Shown: positions 1 to 8,950 of the stretch, piece after piece
Layout of the letters: each line of letters begins with the position of its first letter
Position numbering within the stretch: the first letter of the stretch is position 1
DNA from: Gonium pectorale
Taxonomy: Eukaryota; Chlorophyta; Chlorophyceae; Chlamydomonadales; Volvocaceae
Reading direction: 5' to 3'
NCBI GenBank assembly: GCA_001584585.1
Contig: LSYV01000328.1
Coordinates: forward strand, 1-14,012
Length of the DNA: 14,012 nt
The notes under the pieces: generated by a model
Seen by the model: only the letters and a program-made list of their open reading frames with translations
Told to the model about the DNA's origin: nothing
The model's database searches: none
Translations under genes and position numbers: made by a program

Positions 1-1067
1 GTTTTGCGTGTGACGCACCGACCGTCTCCAAATGTCCTATGCTGCCGTATCCGTCTCCGTTATGTCCCACGACCGCTGCTAACCCTGCTTTCGCCCGCCC
101 ACTGTTGGGGCAGCGCCTATGATGTTGCTTAGCTTCCGACATTGGCCCTGGTCACCATTGTTACCGTTGGCTATCGCAATCGTGCGCTGTTGCAAGTACT
201 CCTGAGTTGCGACGCACGACCCCTCTTTAAGCTTTCCACAACGCCTATACAGCCCCTCGCCGCCCTCATTGCACTGTTTCACTTCGCCTCTTCCACTTTG
301 CCTGTTCAGTCTCGTACCGCCCTAGCGCTACTGGGGTTACCACTAGTGCCGTGGCGCTGTGGGGCGGACAGCGGTACACGGTTGGGCACTGACATTCGGG
401 ACGCACGTATGTGTACGTTATTAGATAGGCACCGTCGCTACTGAAACGCTGCGTTGCCGCAACCAGGCCAGGGCAGCCGCAACCGGGAGCGGCAACCCGC
501 GCCGACGGTCAAAAATGCCCGTACTGCCGCAGGGGGGGGGGGTACATTGCTGCGTGCCATCGTTGCTGCAGAGTCAGTGCTGTCAGGCTTGCTATCTTAA
601 TTAGGAGATTTAATTCGGCCTGGTTTTGGACCCGTTTTTCCTAATTCGGCACATGGGGTAATTACGCGGGTTTTGTAATAGAAGACAGTCCAGGGACAGG
701 GGAAATGCGCGGATCCCTAGGAAACTGCCCCGGGATACGTGCCCCAAGAACATCCCAGGCCCTTTAGCCGGGTTGGAATTACGCAGGCTCCTAATTCCCT
801 CTCAAGGAAGATAGAAAGCCTGAGTGCTGTTCGCAGGGTGCAACCCTTCCCCCTACCGCTCCCAACCCAGCTGAGCTACGGGCCCAGCCAGCGGAACGCT
901 GGCCCTACTTGTTTGCATGGTGCAGGTAGTTTCGCATGGTGCAGGTAGTCGTCAGCTGCATGCGGGGCCGGTTCCAGTTACCATGCAACAGCTCCCCAAT
1001 CCCACGGCCTGCCCGGCTTTGCGCTTGCATCGTCAGGCCTCACCCTACCAACCTCATGTTGAAGCCG
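1..1067. other. Intergenic sequence, no supportable gene
   Basis: Open frames here are short, mostly lack an ATG and show no recognisable domain. The first 500 bases are pyrimidine-rich on the plus strand. A run of eleven G lies at 532-542. Bases 597-680 are locally AT-rich for this window and contain TGTAA at 674-678, the usual polyadenylation signal of volvocine algae, but no plus-strand gene upstream of it can be supported. A small perfect inverted repeat (GGAATTA at 775-781, TAATTCC at 792-798) is also present. Confidence 0.6.
915..949. repeat. 16-bp direct duplication
   Basis: The 16-mer GCATGGTGCAGGTAGT occurs at 915-930 and again at 934-949, a period of 19 bases. The copies are identical, which suggests recent slippage or a small target-site-like duplication. 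No flanking element is seen. Confidence 0.85.
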
Positions 1068-2606
1068 GTGGCGCTAAACAGCAGCAGCAGGAGCCCTTTG
1101 CAAAAGAGCGACAGCAGGCGGCGGCGATGGGGCTGCGGGCTCCGCGGCAGGCTTGTCTGGCTTGCCGGTGCTGCTGGTTAAACTGGGCGGCGCGGAGGAG
1201 GTGGCCCAGCGCCCGCGCCGCCATCAAGTTTCCGTAAACGGGCCAGGTGGAGCGCGGCAGCACCGTGCGGGAGCTGCTACAGCTGTACCGCCAGGGTGGG
1301 TACCTGCAGGTGGAGGGCTGTGCAGAGGTCTGCCTCGCCGCCATCAGCGACAAGCTAGCGGGGCCCTCCACAGCTGGCACCGGCGGCAGCGGCAGCAGTG
1401 GCGGCAGCGGAAGCAACATGGGTGGTGGCGGCGGTGGCCCCGACAGCCGAATCTGCCCCGAAGTTCTGGAGCTGTACGACTGCATCGGGCTGTGGCCGGA
1501 CCCGGCTACGGAGCCTGCGTTTGCTGTCATCACGGCCAAGGCCAGGGAGCGGCTCGTGTTGCACTTTGGCGATGCGCTTACGACCCTCAACACGCCGGAG
1601 CTGCGGCGGCAGCTGCTGGCGCTGCCGGTGGAGGCCCTCGAGGTGCTGCTGGAAGCCGACGAGTTCGACACCGACGTCGAGGACACGATCCTCCTGATGC
1701 TTGCCACGTGGGTGCAGGAGAACGGTGGAGCGGCTGTGCCGGCTGGTGCGGCTGGCGCAGCTGAGTCCCGACTTCGCTGGCGCCGTGCTGCCGCTTCTGG
1801 CCTGTGCAAGGAGCGTTCGGTGGAAACATCCGGGCTCAGGAGGACTGGGGTGGTTTCCAATCACCGGCACACAGGCGGTGTTCCTGGCCAGCTGCTGTGC
1901 GGCCGCTGCGTCGTCAGCGCCAAAGCGCCAGAGGCTGTTGGAGCAAGCCCCAGGGAAGCGCAACCTGCAGGCCACCTGGTTCAGCACCAGGCCGCGCCGC
2001 CCGTGCCTTCTGGCTGCGACGAGCGGCGGCAACGGCACGCTGCCCTCGGGGTCATCCGGACAGCAGCAGATGCGGCGCCCCACCTTCGAGTGGTCGATCA
2101 GCCAGGAGGAGCTTGAGCGGGGGCTGCGGGGGCTGCAGCCGGGCGGCGCGATGCACCTGGAATGCACCTTGGCCAACGGCCTGAACGGCATCTCGGCCCG
2201 CGGCTTCGAATGGCGGGCCAGCATCAATTACAAGCACGGGGCGGAGGCCGCAGGCCTGTTCCTGCGGTGCCATCTGCCAGCTGCCTACCGCCTAGACACG
2301 GCAGCGCTGGGCAGTCCGCTGGCGGCGCTGGCCCAGGTGGGGGCTCGGGTTGAGGCGGACCGCTGGCGGAACGGGGCGCGGGAGGTGACCCGCGATTATG
2401 CGTACGTTGTCTCGGACTTCATCGGTGTTGGCACCGGCCGGGGCGTTCCCAGTGCGCTGCCGCTGAAGCGTGGAGGCGAGGGCACCGCAGGAGGCGGCGG
2501 GGGCCGCGGAGGCTCACAACGCGGCTCACTGCGCGCCTGGTCAGAGTACATTCACGGCGGCAAGATCACGGGCCGGCTGGTGCTGCTGCCGCTGGCAGGC
2601 AGGTAG
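1068..2606 (+). pseudogene. BTB/BACK-domain protein, decayed (three frameshifts and a nonsense codon)
   Basis: Family members are usually substrate adaptors for CUL3 ubiquitin ligases, with BTB binding the cullin and BACK following. The similarity is spread over three frames. A weak BTB middle part starts near 1068 (residues VALNSSSRSP). From about 1096 the frame shifts by one and reads through LPVLLVKLGGAEEV (1156-1203). Near 1204 it shifts again to SARAAIKFP, where TAA at 1235-1237 stands at the Tyr of the typical FxYTG motif. TGQVERGSTVRELLQLYRQG follows. The BACK helices run to about 1720 (EALEVLLEADEFDTDVEDTI). A third shift near 1720-1730 leads to VERLCRLVRLAQLSPDF, and the C-terminal part is then intact to TAG at 2604-2606, including FEWSISQEELERGLR and WSEYIHGGKITG. 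No intron is needed over about 1.5 kb, so a processed copy is possible. Sequencing indels are the main alternative. The family call is confident; pseudogene status is likely. Confidence 0.8.
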
Positions 2607-2656
2607 CATCGGATCCCACACCCAGCGGCGTTGGAGCCACACGGTCGAGCACGGTC

Positions 2657-2693
2657 GAGCACTGAGCAGGACCCTCGTTCCTGCTCAGTGCTC
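2657..2693. repeat. Perfect 15-bp inverted repeat with 7-base loop
   Basis: The left arm GAGCACTGAGCAGGA (2657-2671) is exactly complementary to the right arm TCCTGCTCAGTGCTC (2679-2693), around the loop CCCTCGT. It begins 50 bases after the BTB/BACK stop codon, so it would lie in the 3' UTR of that gene if transcribed. It is preceded by a small duplication of ACGGTCGAGC at 2641-2660. Confidence 0.9.
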
Positions 2694-3013
2694 ACTGGCA
2701 GCCGTGGGTTGACGCGCTGTGTGGTGGACAACACCTTCAGGTTTGGCCGGCAGTGGACTCTGCCAGATTGGGTTGTTGCTTTGCTTATGCGTGTATGGGC
2801 CGGAATCACCTGCTGCCGCGTACATGCGCACTCGTTATTTGCAACAAGCCAATGCGGCTCTATTGTCCGCGCCACCGGTTACACACAACAATGGATTGGT
2901 GTCCGTCCGTAATGTTGAATGCGGGCCCATCATGCGTAGGGTCGGCGAGGACTGGGCTGGTGCCCTGGTGGCGAAGCAGCCGTTGGAATAGAGTCGGTTT
3001 GGCTGTAGTCCCG

Positions 3014-3094
3014 AAGCAAGGGTTTCGAGCGATCCGGGCACGAACGTACACCCCAACCAACCGTTCGTGCCCGCATCGCTCGAAACCCTTGCTT
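3014..3094. repeat. 33-bp near-perfect inverted repeat, long hairpin
   Basis: The left arm at 3014-3046 pairs with the right arm at 3062-3094 over 33 bases with a single mismatch, leaving a 15-base loop (3047-3061). The left arm starts AAGCAAGGGTTTCGAGCGAT. The pairing stops abruptly at both ends. As RNA from either strand this would be a stem long enough to yield 21-nt duplexes, like the precursors of Chlamydomonas small RNAs. It could equally be the centre of a foldback or MITE-like element. No target-site duplication is obvious. The structure is directly visible; the function is unproven. Confidence 0.9.
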
Positions 3095-3627
3095 GTTGGA
3101 CACGGATAGGAGAGTTCCATTCTCATGCGGGCGGTGTGGCCGGATACTGATTGGCTGGTACCCGTGGTTTGGGGAGGGGGGGATGGCTTGGGCGCCCTTT
3201 AGGTGGGCGTACGTACGGCGGGGCCATCCACCGCATCGGAGTACGCACGGAGGCACACAGACGGCGCAGTGCCGTACCAGCCCGTGCACCGGCCGCCGGG
3301 TGTGCCCCTTTATATGCTCAGCAGCCCATGCTGCTGCTGCTGGCCGGAATGCTGTCATAGATTATGGCTAGGCGTTAATGTTTGAAAAGTGTCTGCGTTT
3401 GCACTCAGGTCTTTTCAGAGCAGTGGCATATTGCGGCGGTGCCGTGGGTTGTGGAGCCGGGCCATGTATGTCAGGTCTGCGCCTGCTTCCGTGAAAGGCG
3501 TGAATAGTCCTGGCGCAGGCTTGTGTGCGCCACTCCATGCCTGTGGAGCCAGCAGCCTGCTGGGTTGCGCCACTCGTGCTGTGGGGTTGAGTTAGTTGGC
3601 GGCCCGTCGCTGGTTCTTTTGGCTGTT

Positions 3628-3643
3628 GGTATACGCGTATACC
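3628..3643. repeat. 16-bp perfect palindrome
   Basis: GGTATACGCGTATACC is identical to its own reverse complement with no spacer. It stands alone in the gene-poor stretch, and the flanking bases (T and G) do not extend the pairing. A dimeric-protein binding site or a residue of an element end is possible, but nothing nearby supports either. Confidence 0.85.
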
Positions 3644-3889
3644 GTAGCTGGCTTTTCTGTTCTGCAACATGCGGCCGTGTTGCCTTATAACGCCACTACC
3701 GCGGCTATCAAGTGATGTGGCCCGAAGTGTGCCTGTTGCTCCCGCACCGCCTAAAGCACGCAGGGAGCAGTGTAAGAGGTACACATGAATGGAGGCGTCG
3801 AATCCCATCTTTCCAACTCCGCACCCATTAGTACGTTGCATTCCGATCGGCGGCCAGGTTAGGCCGATCCAGCGTGTGGGCCCCACTGG

Positions 3890-4410
3890 CACATGTATGC
3901 CCTAGGTACGTCGTTCAAGGTGCCCCCGTTTGGGTTCCCGAACCTCCTAGTCAGGGTCCTCGCTCCTAATACACGTCGCATACAGCCACACACACACACG
4001 AGGGCAGCACCAGCAGAAGAATGGGCCCGTCTCTTCCCAACCCTACAGGGGCCAACTGCGTCAAGCGTTGCCCAGAAACCTCCGATGCTGAAGCCTCTCG
4101 AGAATGCAGCAGCACCCCTCCAAACAGCACATGCACCCATCGCCGTACGATGCGGCACTGGATTGCCGTACCACTGAGCAGGATGGACCGCGCGAATGAC
4201 CCTGACGTCCCACGTGGCCCCCGCCATGAGCCGTGTCGCCCAAACACACGTGCTCTCGACAGCAGACGTACAGTTGTGTTTCGTTGCAATGCTGAAGGCC
4301 GCTGGGAGTCCCGCCCCAGTGCATTCACGATGGTGAGTGTGATACGAAGTGATCCAGCCGGCAGTAAGAGTGCGGCTAGCCAAGAGCGGGCCGCTGCCTC
4401 CCCGCACGTC
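3890..4410 (+). repeat. Dispersed repeat, copy A
   Basis: This segment aligns collinearly and in the same orientation with copy B about 3.6 kb downstream. Shared exact words in order are CCGTTTGG (3926-3933), AATGGGCCCGTC (4020-4031), GATGGACCGCG (4182-4192) and CCCCAGTGCATT (4314-4325), followed by a conserved GAGTGC...AGCGGGC stretch from about 4368. Between these words the copies are strongly diverged with small indels. Copy A also contains a short (CA)n run at 3987-3999. No coding sequence is recognised, so this is probably a degraded non-autonomous element; the boundaries are approximate. Confidence 0.7.
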
Positions 4411-7162
4411 AGAACGCGCGTCCCGGTAAAACATTTCATGAGCAGGCCCGCGCCGCGCAGTGGCGCATGGGTGTCGTAAACTGCCGTACCTGAGTTCACC
4501 GTATGCCTTCTTGCATGTCTTTGTGCATGCGTTACATACTTTGTCTGTGTATGTGTGTGTTAAGGCTCCTGGCCCAAGGCGCTGAAGCGAGTCAGTGCCT
4601 GTCAGTGCAGTAGGAGGGGGGTTTCTGTGCGGTCGCTGACATCATTCATCTGGGACAATTCTATGCGTTGTCTATCTGCCAAAGGGGCGCCAGGGGGCGG
4701 CTAAGACCCGGCCGTGCCTTGCTTGCCGGGACACCTACCCTGCTGCCGATGTTGGGTAGCGTCGGCGGCGCCAGCCAGGCAACAAACCTGGACCCTGAAC
4801 TGTTCAACCCTGCCTGAGCCTGCGGCGCATGCAGCGCCTTTTACCTCGCATAGGAAGCCCGGCACCGCCCAACCGGGGAAGCTGGCGGCAGCATGCATGA
4901 AGCCGGCGGCACTGTAGCGTAGCGCCAAACGCTCGCCCACAACGACCCGTGATCGGTTCGGTCAACGGGGGTGGTACGTGCGGTAACACGGAACGGCCGC
5001 CGAGAAGAAAGCATGATCAAAGCATGGGCGAAGGGGCACCTCGCCAACCGTCGTGCAGCCCCATGCCGGGACCAAGTCGCCACAGCAACACACAGCCCCC
5101 ATCCCGACGGGTGCGGAAGAGAATGTTTATGTGTTGTTGGGGACAGAAGGGCACGGACCGCGGTATGGGTTTGTGCGGTGTGCGGATGACCCAGCCCCTG
5201 AACCAGAGGGGCTCCGCCTAAAGAGCGGACGAAAGATGCCCACCCAAAGGGCTTCCCCAGCAGGAGCAATTGTATTCGGCCGAACGAATCATCCCTACGG
5301 AAGATAGCCAGGCTGCTTGGGGAGTGACACAGGCTGGTGGCATGTCGGTGCGGGCTGCGAAAGCAAGGCCGCCGGGCCGTCCTTGGAGCCGCCACGCGCT
5401 ACCGCTGCCGCGGGTGCTCGTCCATGTGGGAGCAGGCAACGGGCTGCGAGGGGTCTAGACTGGGCATGTGCACAGGTCTAGGCCGCATGCGTGTCTGCGG
5501 CAAAGGGCTGGCAACCTGGAATGCTGTGTGCCGCGTTGCTGCTCGGGCGAAAGTGGCCCCGTTGAGTCCCTTGATGTATGCTTGCTGCTGGGTGCGCCTG
5601 TTCCATGCACTCTGAGGGGCCATACCCAAGTGTCGGGCACTTGGCCACCATGGAGTAGCAACATTCTACTCAGCACTCTGCCTAATAAGAAGCAAGCGGA
5701 GGTGTATTCACGTAACAGGTGAGATATTATACGCGACAACGCGACGCAAATTTATGGCGCACGCACGCTGCACAGACCGCAGGCCTCGTGACCCAGCGAC
5801 CCATCCTAAACCGCACCCATGTCCATGTGTCGTGGCGAACCCGGTCGGACAGCACGCCATACAGAGATACAGTACGGAATACATAGTGCCGTACCTGCCA
5901 CAATCCGAAATGCCGCATCCTGCCCAACTCAATATCTCCCGCAGCTGACAGAGCTGACAGGTCTGCCGGTAAAACCGACATGCCGATACTCCAGCACTGC
6001 AAGCGAGCCACCACATGGGCAAAGAGGCACGCATGCAAGACAGAGGCGGGGCACGACAGTCACAGCCGGTCATTCGGCGCTCCGCTGGGCAGGGAGCGCT
6101 TCGGTCTGCTTCTGCATGCCGCGCCATGTCAACATGCATCTGACCGCTGCCGGCCATAGCGGACTTTGTGCTTTCTTTTCTTTCTTCGATCATTCCAGGC
6201 CTGTCTACAGCAGGGTGGGCGGGCTGGGCGCATGACGGTCTAGTAACCGCTGAGCGCCGTCTGACCGGTGACCGACAACAACACCGCTCACCGCAGCTCG
6301 ACCTGGACAACTAGCGGTCCACCAGGTTAAGTTTGACAAGCCGGGTAAAGCTGGCAAGCCGGTCTTTGTGGGGCGGGACGAATGTCACATGCCCTGCTCT
6401 GTACCCGCCCGCCCTACTGGTAACCTCGCACCTTTGGGTGTGTATGACCGTAGAGGCGGGATCCCTCTTTCTGTGCAGGTTTCTCTCTTGGTTTATGGGC
6501 GGGGCACGCGAAGCTAAGAGTGTAGATCGGGGCACCTAAGCGAAGTGACTGGCGGCAACGGCGATTAGCTGGAGGCAGGGGGTGGAGGGTTGCAACGAGC
6601 ATTCAGTCTTGTCTCCGCAGGCGGGGTGGGAGGGCACCCTACGCAAAGTCAAGTGTAGGAAGCGGAGGCCGCCGGGAGCACGCCGCCCGTATGGTTTGTT
6701 TGCTGCCGGCGGACACACCTGGGAGGCCGTCGCGTCCCACGCAAGCATGGTGCCGGGAATGGAGTGGAGGGCGGGGGAGAGTTGCGCTTTGCAGCAGGCT
6801 GCCCTCGGCGGCTCGGGCTCTGCGGTCACGCCAGGTCGTGAGCCAGGGGGCACGCAAGCCAGACAGTAATGCCCGAACACAGAGGCCTTGTCGTCCAAGG
6901 TCGCCGAGTCCAAGGGCCCCAAAGGTGCACGTGGGCTTTCCATTCGCATGCGGCGTGTGCTGTGCTTTTCCAAACTCATCTTTCTCATGTAAGTAAGACG
7001 ACTTCGCAAGCTGGACTTCCAAATCCGCGTTATACAGATGGCAGGCAGCTACGCCCGACCTTAGCACGAGGAAGACACGAAACTGCTGCGCTGTTGAGCT
7101 GCTGAGCTCGGCCGCACGCCACGAGCGCCTCTCCGTCCGCGGTGCTCGGAGTGTGCGAGACA

Positions 7163-7456
7163 ATGCCTCCTTTCAATTCAAGGGTTGCAGCCGCGCTGGG
7201 CGGGTTGTTCGGAAGCACGGATAGCGCGGACTGCTCGATCCTGTTCGTCCGCGAGAAGCAGCCCGCTGCCGGCTCCAAGCGAAGCCGGTCGGCTTGCGAG
7301 GCCGGGGAGCCTCTTGCTGAGGCACTGCCGGCTCACTCATTTGTGCCGCGGACTGCGTCGGATCGGTTTGCCGCGAATCTGCGCGAGGCCTGGCGTCGGG
7401 CGGGCGAGGCGAGTGGTCCCATGCGGCGGTGCACGCGTGCAGGCAGCGGCGGACTC
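7163..7456 (+). pseudogene. BTB-domain N-terminal fragment
   Basis: ATG at 7163-7165 lies in the context GACAATGCC, which resembles the algal start consensus. Residues 14-80 look like the first half of a volvocine BTB domain: LFGSTDSADCSILF (core beta strands), then a basic and acidic low-complexity insert, then LPAHSFVPRTASDRFAANL (the conserved LPxHxxVLxxxSxxF region). The similarity fades after about residue 98. The frame stays open to 7795, but from about 7485 onward it is dispersed-repeat copy B, so the translated tail is not BTB sequence. No continuation with the ARAAIxFxYTG half or a BACK domain is found downstream on this strand. A first exon with a very distant second exon is the alternative. 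Confidence 0.65.
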
Positions 7457-7484
7457 AATGCACGAGCCGTACGGAGGTTACTGA

Positions 7485-7965
7485 TGGGGCATGTCGTAAC
7501 CCTCTGTAAATTGTCAAAGGTATCTCCGTTTGGATCCCGGACTTGCCAATCACGACAGCCTCCTCGTACGCGCCCGCCGCCATACACACAAGGGCAAGAG
7601 TACAATGGGCCCGTCCCTTCCAGCCGCACCGACCCGGCAACCGGCCACGCGGTGCCGGAAACGCGGCACCCCTCCCATTGTCCCAGACAGCACCGCGACG
7701 CACACCTCCCTGCGACATGGGACTGCCGGGCTACTGAACAAAGATGGACCGCGGGGGTGGCCCTGGCGTCTGTCGCAGCGCCTGCCACGAGCTGAGCCCA
7801 TTCACCTTCATTCGCCCTCAACAGCCAGCCATCATATACATTACACATTTACTTGATGACCTGGAGACTCGTCCCCAGTGCATTTATGCTGGATACGGTA
7901 CGCATTGCAGCTTCGCTTGCGATGAGAGTGCAGCCAGCCAGTAGCGGGCAGCATCCTCCCAGCCC
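7485..7965 (+). repeat. Dispersed repeat, copy B
   Basis: This is the partner of copy A. The same ordered words occur at 7526-7533 (CCGTTTGG), 7604-7615 (AATGGGCCCGTC), 7743-7753 (GATGGACCGCG) and 7873-7884 (CCCCAGTGCATT), then GAGTGCAGCCAGCC with AGCGGGC from about 7925. Its left end abuts the BTB fragment at 7163, and the open frame of that fragment runs into it. The spacing between words differs from copy A by tens of bases, showing old divergence. Boundaries are approximate. Confidence 0.7.
7841..7845 (-). promoter_or_regulatory. Candidate polyadenylation signal TGTAA
   Basis: On the minus strand this reads TGTAA, the standard volvocine polyadenylation signal. By eye it is the first such word I find downstream of the beta-helix gene stop at 8951. 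A 1.1-kb 3' UTR is long and the word lies inside repeat copy B, so the assignment is tentative. Confidence 0.25.
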
Positions 7966-8950
7966 GTGGGTGCGCGCGTGCCACAAGAGCACAGTCAAAC
8001 ACGACCTTGCGTGCCCCCGGACCATAGTGGCACATCGATGCCGTACTTGCTGTGCGTGATTGAGTGTCGAACGCAATTTCATGAATCGTGTAGGCATTAT
8101 TGTGGGCGTTGCTGGCGGCCAGGCAGCCTGGTGGAACGCAGGTAGCGTGAGACACGACCGCCCGAGCCCCCGGGACAGGGTACAGGTACCCATCACGCGC
8201 AATCAACGGTGAGCTCTTGGGCACACGACAAACGCGCCGTCCCTCTGCCAAATGCAGATGAATGAATGAACGCATGCGCAGAGGTGGCAGAGCTGCGACT
8301 GCAGGATGTCTAGATGTCTCCACGAGAAACCCTCCCGGCCGGGAATGCAGATGAATACCGGCAGCTGCTGCTCGGTTCACGGGACCTGTCAAGCCAGCCG
8401 GGCCAGGGCGCGCACCGCGCAGCCCCTCCCCTCCCCGCCCGCCCGCCTGCCTGGCCGCCAGAGGGCCCAGCAGGCAACGTGGCGGCCACCAACACGCGGT
8501 GCAGTGCGGTATGATGGCACATCGGAACGGTACACGTGCCACCGCCGCCTCCTCCATGTGCGGTCGGCATGCTCGCTTGCACTCGCAGTCGCGCGGAGCG
8601 ACTGCGCGGGGGTCGTCGTGCTGCTGCTGGTCGCTCGCAGGCCGACACCCGGCACAACCCATCCGGGTCCCGGCCTTCCCACCGCCAGCCCACGGGTCCT
8701 GTCCATCGGCGCCAGCAGCCCGAGCCAGACCCGCGGCACACGCCTGCTCCGGACTGCTCCGGACCGGACTGCTCCGGACCGGACTGCTCCGGACCGGACT
8801 GCTCCGGACTGCTGCATGCGTGCGTGGGCGCTCGCTCGCTCGCCCGGGGCACTCAGGGCACTCGGGGCACGCCGCCCAGCTGCCCAGCCGCCCAGCCGAG
8901 TCCTCCATCACTCGCTGCCCAATGAGACACGCGGTCCCAGGCCCCGCGGC
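7966..8950 (-). other. Probable 3' UTR or downstream flank of the beta-helix gene
   Basis: No gene is supported on either strand. The long plus-strand open frame across 8306-9349 is the antisense of the last exon plus flank. The stretch holds a 15-bp tandem repeat (8751-8810), short CTCG repeats around 8830-8845, and paired GGCACTC/GGGCACTCGGGG words near 8848-8870. On the minus strand it directly follows the TAA of the beta-helix gene. Confidence 0.45.
8751..8810. repeat. 15-bp tandem repeat, four copies
   Basis: The unit GGACTGCTCCGGACC repeats at 8751, 8766, 8781 and 8796, with only the last base of the fourth copy changed. A partial copy precedes it at 8743-8750. The near identity points to recent expansion. 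It lies about 140 bases past the stop of the minus-strand gene, probably in its 3' UTR, and contains self-complementary CCGG words. Confidence 0.9.

Larger units (their letters stand above)
2607..7162. other. Gene-poor, repeat-bearing stretch
   Basis: I find no domain-bearing frame or splice-consistent exon chain on either strand over about 4.5 kb. The open frames are overlapping, low-similarity shadows typical of GC-rich DNA. What can be named is listed separately: hairpins at 2657-2693 and 3014-3094, a palindrome at 3628-3643 and repeat copy A at about 3890-4410. A TGTAA lies at 3771-3775, more than 1.1 kb past the BTB/BACK stop, too far to assign with confidence. An open frame at 6582-6869 (+), just past an acceptor-like CTCCGCAG, is not recognisable. 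The stretch most likely consists of degraded non-autonomous mobile elements, but that is inference. Confidence 0.5.

Noticed and set aside
142..444. 100-codon open frame on the plus strand
   Set aside because: It begins at TTG, has no domain resemblance, and lies in pyrimidine-rich DNA where long open frames arise easily.
1201..1246. A 46-base GT...AG segment that would splice out the stop codon and restore frame in the BTB/BACK gene
   Set aside because: It is far shorter than normal volvocine introns, and it would delete the well-conserved ARAAIKFP part of the BTB domain, which is clearly former coding sequence.
1054..2227. Two long minus-strand open frames opposite the BTB/BACK region
   Set aside because: They are antisense shadows of GC-rich coding sequence. 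The plus-strand translation carries the recognisable family motifs.
3014..3094. tRNA-like reading of the hairpin because of the GGTTTCGAGC word
   Set aside because: The structure is a single long stem, not a cloverleaf, and no anticodon or acceptor stem can be placed.
3859..4499. Several long open frames on both strands around repeat copy A, and similar ones at 7333-7848
   Set aside because: The resemblance between the two sets of translations follows from the DNA repeat itself. Frames shift between copies, and no known transposase or other domain appears.
6582..6869. 95-codon plus-strand open frame after an acceptor-like CTCCGCAG
   Set aside because: There is no recognisable domain and no consistent neighbouring exons, so it cannot be supported as a gene.
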